From positions 1 to 13,941 of the forward strand of contig JAHWJJ010000060.1 of assembly GCA_019348475.1 (NCBI GenBank): a stretch of 13,941 bases of DNA. The letters run 5' to 3'. Below the pieces are notes generated by a model. The model made no database searches. It worked only from the letters and a program-made list of their open reading frames with translations, and had not been told where the DNA came from. This document shows, piece after piece, positions 5,958 through 11,818 of the stretch (position 1 is the stretch's first letter; the number at the start of each line of letters is the position of its first letter). A program made the translations under genes and the position numbers. The DNA is from Gemmatimonadota bacterium (GTDB taxonomy: Bacteria > Gemmatimonadota > Gemmatimonadetes > Longimicrobiales > Longimicrobiaceae).

Positions 5958-6002
5958 AATGGGGTTCAGGGGGTCGCCGGTTCAAATCCGGCCGTCCCGA
6001 CT
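5958..6002 (+). repeat. att-like core repeat, copy 3 (right end of element 2)
   Basis: Third identical 45-base copy of the tRNA-Pro 3' end. The following bases GTCGTAAG match copy 1 rather than copy 2. It lacks the 5' half of a tRNA and is not a functional gene. It probably marks the outer boundary of the island. Confidence 0.9.
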
Positions 6003-6009
6003 GTCGTAA

Positions 6010-6047
6010 GCGAAGGCCCTGCAACGGTTTCGTTGCAGGGCCTTCGC
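6010..6047 (+). terminator. Hairpin behind tRNA fragment (copy 3), possibly the original tRNA terminator
   Basis: Perfect 17-bp arms 6010-6026 and 6031-6047 around a GTTT loop. If integration displaced the native 3' end to the right, this would be the ancestral tRNA-Pro terminator. Confidence 0.7.
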
Positions 6048-6159
6048 GCGTACTGGCCAGGGGTGGGATAACCCTGGGACCTTGGGCGCGGCTCCGCCGG
6101 ATCGGCACCGGCTCCGGAAGGTCATTGCGGATCTCGCGCCGTGACACAGCTGCCTCGCC

Positions 6160-6880
6160 CGCCGTCCGCGCATTCGTCATCGGCGCGAACCGGTGGGAAG
6201 AAGCGGATCGGTGGCCGCTCCCTGGCGCACGGGAGCGAGTCTACTTCCCCCCGAGCCGGGGCAGCGCCGGCGGCACCGGGACTGCGGCCGGAACGGGACT
6301 GCTGCTCGGCCGCAGGCCGAAGGACTCAGCGGCGGACAGCTATCGCTACGATCCCAGCGACCCGGTGCCGACCGTCGGGGGCGCCAACTTCCACCTCTTC
6401 CACTCGAACCTCGGCCCGCTTGACCAGCGGGAAGTCGAGCAGCGCAGGGACGTGCTCTCCTATACAACGCCGCCGTTCGATGCTGGCGCTGTCCTCGCGG
6501 GACCGGTCTCCGCCACGCTGTACGTTTCCTCGACGGCGCGCGATGCGGACTTCACCGCCAAGCTGGTGCTGGTGCGCCCCGACGGCTACGCGCGCATCGT
6601 CGAGGACGGGATTATCCGCGCCCGTTATCACGACTCGCTGCGCCGGCCGGAACTCCGTGCCCGTCACCATCGAGCTAGGCGCCACAGCGCACGAGGTGGC
6701 CGCGGCGCGCGGCTGCGGCTCGAGGTGTCGAGCGGCAACTTCCCGAAGTACGACCGGAACCCGCAGACGGGAGAGAATCCCGCCACCGCGACGGTCCTTG
6801 CGCCCGCGACGCACACGGTCCATCACGGCGGCGCGTACCCTGCGGCGCTGCGGGTGTGGCTGCGGAAAGCGCGGCGCTGA
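6160..6880 (+). pseudogene. 3' remnant of a CocE/NonD family (X-Pro dipeptidyl-peptidase-like) hydrolase gene
   Basis: The recognisable part begins at PAVRAFVIGANRWEEADRWP and continues through YRYDPSDPVPTVGG, GPLDQREVEQRRDVLSYTTP, GPVSATLYVSSTARDADFTA and EDGIIRARYHDSLRR to RLRLEVSSGNFPKYDRN and a normal C-terminal end. This is the C-terminal third of CocE/NonD hydrolases, covering the end of the alpha/beta-hydrolase domain and the jelly-roll domain. The catalytic serine region (about 350 residues) is missing. A second defect is visible inside: VPVTIELGATAHEVAA is encoded in the next frame over, so the frame changes at about 6648-6653 and changes back at about 6700-6712. The gene is truncated and doubly frameshifted and should be non-functional. 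Confidence 0.8.
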
Positions 6881-7056
6881 CGAGCCGTCCGCCTTGCGAT
6901 TACCGCTCCGTCGCCGAAGCGCGATTCGTCGCGCCCCCGTTCTCGAACACGGCCACCCGCCGCATCGCGCTCGACCTCGAGCCGCTCGGCCAGGAAGCCG
7001 AGCCGGCCTGAGCCGGCCAAAGCCTTGATCCGCGAGCGCGCGGCCATCGCGCCGGC
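6881..7056. other. Decayed sequence between hydrolase remnant and bla-type operon
   Basis: No intact gene. One plus-strand frame ending at 7009-7011 gives DYRSVAEARFVAPPFSNTA and a further short tail, which looks protein-like but has no start and is not recognised. It may be another gene remnant. Confidence 0.3.
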
Positions 7057-7085
7057 TTGACGCGTGGTGCGAATGGTGCTAATGT
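7057..7085 (+). promoter_or_regulatory. Promoter of the BlaI-M56-esterase operon
   Basis: TTGACG (7057-7062) and TAATGT (7080-7085) are separated by exactly 17 bases. The -10 box lies inside the first 19-bp operator-like repeat, so repressor bound there would block RNA polymerase. Confidence 0.7.
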
Positions 7086-7169
7086 GTTAGCACGGTGCCA
7101 ATGGGTTAGCACTGTGCCAATGGCTTAGCACTGTGCCAATGGGTTAGCACGGTGCCAACGGGTTAGCAT
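7075..7169 (+). repeat. Five tandem 19-bp operator-like repeats
   Basis: Units at 7075-7093, 7094-7112, 7113-7131, 7132-7150 and 7151-7169 are directly adjacent, with consensus KGTGCCAATGGGTTAGCAC. The first contains a perfect dyad, GTGCTAA-TGTG-TTAGCAC; the other four keep TTAGCA but have C in place of T in the left half, so the symmetry is imperfect. They lie between the -10 box and the BlaI-type start codon. Binding by the encoded repressor is inferred from position and dyad shape. Confidence 0.75.
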
Positions 7170-7225
7170 GCACTCCGCCCCAGCGACGGCGGAGCACGGT
7201 TCCTCCAGTCCCCGGGAGCGAGGCG

Positions 7226-7618
7226 ATGACGGCAGGCGGAGTTCACCCCGATCTCGGGCGCCGCGAGCGCCAGATCATGGATGTCCTCTATCAGCTGGGC
7301 CGGGCGAGCGTCGCCGACGTGCGCGAGCTGCTCCCCGACCCGCCCAGCTACTCGGCGGTTCGGGGGATGCTCAGGCTCCTCGAGGACAAGGAGTACGTGC
7401 GCCATGTGCAGGAGGGCGCCCGCTACATCTACTCGCCCAGGCGCTCCCGCTCGCAGGCAACCAAGCCAGCGCTCCGTCATCTGGTGCAGACGTTCTTCCA
7501 GGGCTCCACGACCGCCGCAATCGCGTCACTCGTCGAATCCGCCGAGTCGCTGAGCGACGATGATCTCGACCGGCTTGCCGCGATGGTCGAACGGGCCCGC
7601 CAGCGGAAAGGAAGATAG
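7226..7618 (+). CDS. BlaI/MecI/CopY family transcriptional repressor
   Basis: 130 residues. The winged helix-turn-helix (about 8-70) reads LGRRERQIMDVLYQLGRASV, then ADVRELLPDPPSYSAVRGML, then LEDKEYVRHVQEGARYIYSP, typical of BlaI/MecI. The C-terminal part with HLVQTFFQGSTTAAIASLVE is the dimerisation domain, in which BlaI-type repressors are cleaved when the paired sensor protease is activated. A GGGAG ribosome site lies 7 bases before ATG 7226. It is directly followed, after one base, by an M56 protease gene. It should bind the five tandem repeats upstream and repress the operon. The inducing signal cannot be read from the sequence. Confidence 0.93.
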   Translation: MTAGGVHPDLGRRERQIMDVLYQLGRASVADVRELLPDPPSYSAVRGMLRLLEDKEYVRHVQEGARYIYSPRRSRSQATKPALRHLVQTFFQGSTTAAIASLVESAESLSDDDLDRLAAMVERARQRKGR

Positions 7619-7619
7619 A

Positions 7620-9326
7620 ATGTTCGTCTCCATGCCGGATGCTGCCGCCTTCCTGGGCGAATGGGCATTACGCGCCACCCTGCTGCTCACGATCGCGGCC
7701 GGTGCTGCGGCGTGCGCGCGCCGCGCGTCGGCGGCGCTGCGCCACGCCGTCTGGACTGCGGCGATCGCCGGCGTCATCGCCATGCCGCTGTTCGGGGTGG
7801 CGTCGGCCGCATCCCCGCTTCAAGTGCCCGGCCTGCATTTCGTCACGAGCTCCGTTCCACCCGCCATGCACGTTGTGTGGAGCGGCAAGGGCGCGGTTCC
7901 CGGCTTCAGCGCCGTACCCTCAGCGGGGGGAGCTGACGCCGGGGCTGCGAAAGGGGATGGGGGGCCGGGCGTGCATGAGCGATCTCGCACCCGCGCAGCC
8001 GTCGGCTTTTGGATCGGGTGGGTCTGGATGGGTGGTTCCCTCGTCGGCGTTGCTCTCCTGCTGGTCGGGTACGTGCGCGCGGTGCGTCTTGCGAGAAGCG
8101 GGACGCCGGTCACGGCACCCGAAGTGCTCCGGCGCCTGGAACAGGCGAGCACTTCGCTCGGCGTACATGCCGGCGTTGCGCTCATCGCCCGCCGCGACAT
8201 GGCCGTCCCCGGAGTCATGGGAATCTTCCGGGCCTCCATCATCGTTCCGGCGGACCTCATCGGATGGCCTGCCGAGCGACAGCGCGCGGCTTTCCTGCAC
8301 GAACTGGCGCATGTGCGGCGCCGCGATTGCCTGTCGCAGCTCCTGGCCCAGGTCGCCTGCGCGCTGCTCTGGCCGACGCCAATGGTGTGGTACGCCGCCC
8401 GGCAGAGCAGGGCGGAGCGCGAACACGCGTGCGACGATGTGGTGCTCACCACCGGCGTTGCTCCGGTGACCTACGCCGACGTGTTGCTCGATACGGCAAG
8501 GCGGGCGGGGGGTCGAGAAACGCCGCTGCCCGTGCTGGCGATGGCGCGGCGATCGCAGCTCGAGGGGCGGCTGCTCGCGATACTGGATGCGCGGCGGGGG
8601 TTGCGCCGTTCCTCGCTGTCGAGCCGCGTCGCGGTGGCGCTGCTGGTTTTCGGTGCAGCAGTGCCGCTCGCCGCGGTGGCGCCTTTGCCAGACGTTGGGG
8701 CCGCCCGCGATGTGCAAGTTGCGGCGGCAGGCCCCGCAGTGCCGATGCCGGTGGAGAAGGAGCCCTCGGAGGCGCGCAGCGCACTGCCTGCCGGAAGCGC
8801 GAGCCTTTCCGATTCCATTCGTGCCGTCGTGACTGCGCGCCATGGCGACACGCAGCTCATGCTGGCGGAGCGCGAGATCGTCGCCTTGGCGACGCGGGTG
8901 GAGCCGGAGCCCTCAGCGGTGCGCAGCGCGCTGCCTGCCGAAAGCGCGAACCTTCCCGATTCCGTTCGTGCCGTCGTGACTGCGCGCGATGCCGACACGC
9001 AACTCATGCTGACGGAGCGGGAGATCGTCTTCACCTTCACACGCGCCGGCGTCGAACGCATCGCGCGGCAGGTCGAGCGCTCGCGTGGCGCCAGCGCCTG
9101 GAACGCCGATGCCTCGTCGCGTTCAGGACCGATCGCCGGCGTAGCCAACATGCGAATGGCGTTTCCCCTTGCCACCGTATCTGCGGTGGTTGCGGACGAA
9201 GGGGCGCTGGAGCTCCGTCGGCAACCGGGAACGGGGAGCTCCAGGCCGTTCCGGTTCGAGGGCGTGGACCCTACGGACGCACGCCGCTTCGTTGCCGCGT
9301 TCGAGCGGCACAGGGGGGCACGATGA
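7620..9326 (+). CDS. M56 family membrane metalloprotease (BlaR1-like), without penicillin-binding sensor domain
   Basis: 568 residues when started at ATG 7620, which follows AAGGAAG and lies one base past the repressor stop; an upstream ATG inside the repressor gene is rejected. Membrane segments are visible near residues 11-33, 42-62, 127-155 and 336-355. The zinc protease motif HELAH (227-231) and the downstream EREHACDD (266-273) are those of M56 peptidases. In BlaR1 this domain cleaves the BlaI repressor after signal reception. There is no SxxK transpeptidase-like sensor; instead there is a C-terminal tail of about 210 residues with an in-frame duplication (378-421 and 427-470). What it senses is therefore unknown. 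Its stop overlaps the next start (ATGA), showing translational coupling with the esterase gene. Confidence 0.9.
   Translation: MFVSMPDAAAFLGEWALRATLLLTIAAGAAACARRASAALRHAVWTAAIAGVIAMPLFGVASAASPLQVPGLHFVTSSVPPAMHVVWSGKGAVPGFSAVPSAGGADAGAAKGDGGPGVHERSRTRAAVGFWIGWVWMGGSLVGVALLLVGYVRAVRLARSGTPVTAPEVLRRLEQASTSLGVHAGVALIARRDMAVPGVMGIFRASIIVPADLIGWPAERQRAAFLHELAHVRRRDCLSQLLAQVACALLWPTPMVWYAARQSRAEREHACDDVVLTTGVAPVTYADVLLDTARRAGGRETPLPVLAMARRSQLEGRLLAILDARRGLRRSSLSSRVAVALLVFGAAVPLAAVAPLPDVGAARDVQVAAAGPAVPMPVEKEPSEARSALPAGSASLSDSIRAVVTARHGDTQLMLAEREIVALATRVEPEPSAVRSALPAESANLPDSVRAVVTARDADTQLMLTEREIVFTFTRAGVERIARQVERSRGASAWNADASSRSGPIAGVANMRMAFPLATVSAVVADEGALELRRQPGTGSSRPFRFEGVDPTDARRFVAAFERHRGAR
8751..8882 (+). 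repeat. In-frame duplicated segment of the M56 gene, copy 1
   Basis: Encodes residues 378-421 of the M56 protein. The same segment recurs 147 bases (49 codons) later at 8898-9029 with mostly silent or conservative changes; shared stretches include SALPA, AVVTAR and DTQLML. Confidence 0.75.
8898..9029 (+). repeat. In-frame duplicated segment of the M56 gene, copy 2
   Basis: Second copy of the 132-base segment, offset 147 bases from the first and separated by 15 bases. Both copies are in frame, so this looks like a functional tandem duplication in the extracytoplasmic tail. Confidence 0.75.
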
Positions 9327-10699
9327 GCGGCCCGATGCGCGAACGCTTCATCGCGCTGGCACTCGCTTGCCCTGTGCTGGCGTTCGGATGCAGTGGCCTG
9401 CCGGCACCGCACGGCGCAGGTGTACCGGAAGCGGGCGGCGATCCGATCCTGCAGCGCGCCGTGTCGCTCGCCAGGCCGCTGGCGAACCCCGCAGACGTGC
9501 CGTCCCCGGCACTCGGCGCTCTTGCAAGGGCGATCGGTGATGCGCGGATCGTGATGCTCGGCGAGCCATGGCACGGCGACGGCGGCGCGATTCGCCTGCG
9601 CGGCGAGATCGTGCGCTTCCTACACGACAGCCTCGGGTTCGATGTGCTCGCGTTCGAATCTGACTTCTTCAGTACCACGCACGGCTGGGAGACGGAAGCG
9701 GCGGTCCGCGGCGCGGCAGGCGTGGCGGCCGACAACATCTATCCCTTCTGGGCCACGACCCGGGCAGCAGCGCCGCTCTGGGAATACATAGAGCGGCAAC
9801 GGGTGGGCAGCCGGCCGCTGGACGTTGTCGGGCTGGATCCGAAGCACGTGGGCGCGACGGCGCGCCGATCGCTGCCGCCGGAGCTCGAGCGGCGCCTCGT
9901 AGAATTGACGGACGTCCCCGCCGAACAACGGCGTGCATTTCACTCGGTGCTGGAGAACTACCTGAAGAGGGAGCAGGTCTACCGCCCAACGCCGGACGAG
10001 CTGGCGGTGTTCTTCACTACCCTGGAGGCTCTGGAGCGGGCCATGCGCGCGCGTCCGGCGGCCCAGCGTGAGCCGTTCTGGGAGCAGGCGGTGCGCAACC
10101 TGATCGGGGCAGGGGAATACGCGTGGCGCGGCGCGAGCCGTGATCGCGTGATGGGCGAGAACCTCCTTTGGCTGGCGACGCAGCGCTACCCCGACCGCAG
10201 GATCATCGTCTGGGCGCACAACAACCACATCATCACGGACAAGTGGATGTACTACGGGGCGCCGGATACGGTCATTCAGCGTGCCCTGCTGGGCCGGCCG
10301 CACGCCCGGATCGCCCGCGCCACCTACCTGGGAGCGGAAGCACGCGAGTACTTCGGTCCCAAGGTGTATTCGCTCGGTCTGCTGTCGCACGCCGGAACGT
10401 TCACGCCGGACATCCGCACGAACGTGGACGTATCGACAGGCGAGTTCGAGGAAGGGGAGTTCGGGGTGGTGAAGCCGCTTTCCCCCACGCCGGCCGGGAC
10501 GCTCGAGGCGGCGCTCGCGCAGGCAGGGCACCGCACCGCCTTCCTGGACCTGGCGCCGTTTCGCGGGCCGGAGGGTGCGCTGGCCGCGCGCGTCCTCGAC
10601 TACTCGGTTACGCCACCGCGGAGAATGCGGTACTGGGAGGGGTTTGACGGATTCTTGTTCATCCGGGAGACAGTGGGCCTGAACGAGCCGTGGCCGTGA
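9323..10699 (+). CDS. Erythromycin esterase family protein, likely exported lipoprotein
   Basis: 458 residues, near the usual length of Ere-family proteins plus a signal peptide. The N-terminus is a short positive stretch, a hydrophobic segment and Cys23 in AFGC, a weak lipobox, so a lipid-anchored extracytoplasmic protein is likely. Family motifs are LGEPWHG (79-85) with the conserved Glu81 and His84, FESDF (111-115), and VWAHNNHI around His299 and His302. In EreA/EreB the equivalent Glu and His residues support hydrolysis of the macrolide lactone. Many family members are not macrolide esterases, so the substrate is open. The start overlaps the M56 stop by four bases, with GGGGGG upstream, making it the third gene of a BlaI-controlled operon and the probable output of the signalling pair. 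Confidence 0.85.
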   Translation: MSGPMRERFIALALACPVLAFGCSGLPAPHGAGVPEAGGDPILQRAVSLARPLANPADVPSPALGALARAIGDARIVMLGEPWHGDGGAIRLRGEIVRFLHDSLGFDVLAFESDFFSTTHGWETEAAVRGAAGVAADNIYPFWATTRAAAPLWEYIERQRVGSRPLDVVGLDPKHVGATARRSLPPELERRLVELTDVPAEQRRAFHSVLENYLKREQVYRPTPDELAVFFTTLEALERAMRARPAAQREPFWEQAVRNLIGAGEYAWRGASRDRVMGENLLWLATQRYPDRRIIVWAHNNHIITDKWMYYGAPDTVIQRALLGRPHARIARATYLGAEAREYFGPKVYSLGLLSHAGTFTPDIRTNVDVSTGEFEEGEFGVVKPLSPTPAGTLEAALAQAGHRTAFLDLAPFRGPEGALAARVLDYSVTPPRRMRYWEGFDGFLFIRETVGLNEPWP

Positions 10700-11194
10700 A
10701 CGATCTCCGCCCGCAGGGGCGCCGAGGCTCTCGCCTGCGGCAGGAACTCCCATTCGCCTGGCGCTGGAGCGCGGGTCCGCGGCGCGGAGCACTGCGTCAC
10801 CGGATGATCAGAGAACCCACCGAGGTCGCGGTCGCCGACGACTTCGCAGATCAAGTCGATGCGTCTGGCCTCCGCGGCATTCACGCGGGCGATGATGGTC
10901 TGCTGAAGATCGATCCCTCCACTCTGACGGGCGTTCTGGACCCGTCGCTCAGGGAAACCCCGTACTGGCCGCTGAACGGCGCGACGCTGCGCCCGCCCCT
11001 GGATGCGAGCCAGCCCTCCCGCGAGCACCTGCGCGCGCGCTGGCAAACGCCGCCGGCCGCCGGTACTTGAGGCGTGCATTCCGCTGCGGAACAGGCTTAC
11101 GCCGCGGCGGACGACGCGGCCCGGGAGATGCAGCCATCCCCCGGCGCCCGCATGGGGGCGGGCCTGACCACTACACGCTGGCAAGGAGGACTCC
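10700..11194. other. Region of about 490 bp without a convincing gene
   Basis: Plus strand 10801-10950 and the opposite strand over the same stretch both give open, protein-like frames (plus: EVAVADDFADQVDASGLRGI; minus: VNAAEARRIDLICEVVGDRD). Wobble-position GC is about equal in both, so the coding strand cannot be decided. Neither has a plausible ribosome site or matches a family I recognise. It may be a decayed gene. The last few bases contain the ribosome site of the next gene. Confidence 0.4.
11183..11190 (+). promoter_or_regulatory. Strong ribosome binding site of the SOD-like lipoprotein gene
   Basis: AAGGAGGA, close to the full anti-Shine-Dalgarno match, ends four bases before ATG 11195. 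It is the strongest such site in the window and decides the start. Confidence 0.75.
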
Positions 11195-11668
11195 ATGAGA
11201 TCAGCCTGTGTAGCCGCGGCGGTGCTGCTGGCCGTAGCGAGCTGCTCACAGACACCCAAGGTGGAGACGGACCCGGAGACCGGCCGCGTGGACGTCGACG
11301 TGGAGGCACCGGGCGCGGAGGAGAGCTGGAGCGGGAATCTGAGCCCGGTGGGCGGCTCGGGGGTGTCGGGCACCGCGACGGCACGCGGGATGGGCGATGC
11401 GACGCACAGCACCGTCACCATCAGGGGCGGGCGGAGCGGCGGCGTGCACCCGTGGCACATCCACGAGGGCACCTGCGGCGACGCCAACGCGCCCATCGTC
11501 GGTCCCGCCTCGGCGTACCCGCCGCTGAACGTGGGGAGCGGCGGAACCGCCACGGCGCAGGCGCACGTCCCCGTGGAACTGAACGAGGCCAGGCGGTACA
11601 TCGTGAACGTACACGCCTCGCCCACCAACCTGGGAACCATCGTCGCCTGCGGCGTCCTGGACGACTGA
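11195..11668 (+). CDS. Lipoprotein with Cu/Zn superoxide-dismutase-like (or CHRD-like) domain
   Basis: 157 residues. The signal peptide ends in lipobox VASC, so Cys17 would be lipidated and the protein anchored outside the cytoplasm. The domain from about 45 to 155 is all-beta in character. WHIHEGTCG (87-95) aligns with the GxHxH copper-ligand strand of Cu/Zn SOD, giving His88 and His90. VNVHAS supplies His140 as the counterpart of the last copper ligand. Cys94 and Cys152 could form the conserved disulfide. The zinc loop and its His/Asp ligands are not seen, so it may bind copper without being a true dismutase. It appears monocistronic, with its own ribosome site and a terminator after it. 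CHRD-domain membership is the main alternative. Confidence 0.7.
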   Translation: MRSACVAAAVLLAVASCSQTPKVETDPETGRVDVDVEAPGAEESWSGNLSPVGGSGVSGTATARGMGDATHSTVTIRGGRSGGVHPWHIHEGTCGDANAPIVGPASAYPPLNVGSGGTATAQAHVPVELNEARRYIVNVHASPTNLGTIVACGVLDD

Positions 11669-11685
11669 TCCTGCCGCATGCAACG

Positions 11686-11718
11686 GAGCCGGCGCCGCCC
11701 GAAAGGGTGCGCCGGCTC
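11686..11718 (+). terminator. Terminator after the SOD-like gene
   Basis: Ten-base arms GAGCCGGCGC (11686-11695) and GCGCCGGCTC (11709-11718) pair perfectly, and the inner CCC-GAAA-GGG extends the stem. There is only a weak T run (TCGTG). It lies between two convergent genes and may act on both strands. Confidence 0.6.
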
Positions 11719-11818
11719 TCGTGCATCAACGCGCGGAGATGGCCGTTCTCCGCGCCTTCGCGTTCGACGGTTGGGGCCTGAGCGCGCAGGCGCAGCCCTC
11801 GTACGTCCTGTTCTGGAG

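Larger units (their letters stand above)
3682..6002. mobile_element. Integrated element 2 (PadR + SEDS-like mini-island), in tandem with element 1
   Basis: This segment of about 2.3 kb is delimited by core copies 2 and 3. It repeats the design of element 1: terminator hairpin, a pair of arm-like repeats (3754-3773), a small minus-strand ORF in the place where element 1 has its recombinase remnant, a minus-strand cargo operon, a second pair of arm-like repeats (5835-5851), then 106 bases to the next core. Its arm repeats are of a different type (GGGGTATG), suggesting a different integrase from that of element 1. No recombinase can be recognised. The boundaries are directly visible; mobility is inferred. 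Confidence 0.7.

Noticed and set aside
7075..7169. A CRISPR array
   Set aside because: The 19-bp units are directly adjacent with no spacers, too short for CRISPR repeats, and sit between a promoter and a BlaI-type gene with no cas genes nearby. An operator array explains them better.
8009..9322. N-terminal extension of the esterase frame upstream of 9323
   Set aside because: The upstream part overlaps the M56 gene in another frame and is arginine/alanine-rich noise; the ATG at 9323 with a G-rich ribosome site and a signal peptide directly after it is the natural start.
8471..9574. Long minus-strand frames opposite the M56 and esterase genes (also 7920-8843 and 9620-10792)
   Set aside because: Composition is that of reverse-strand shadows; the plus-strand genes have ribosome sites, coupled starts and recognisable motifs.
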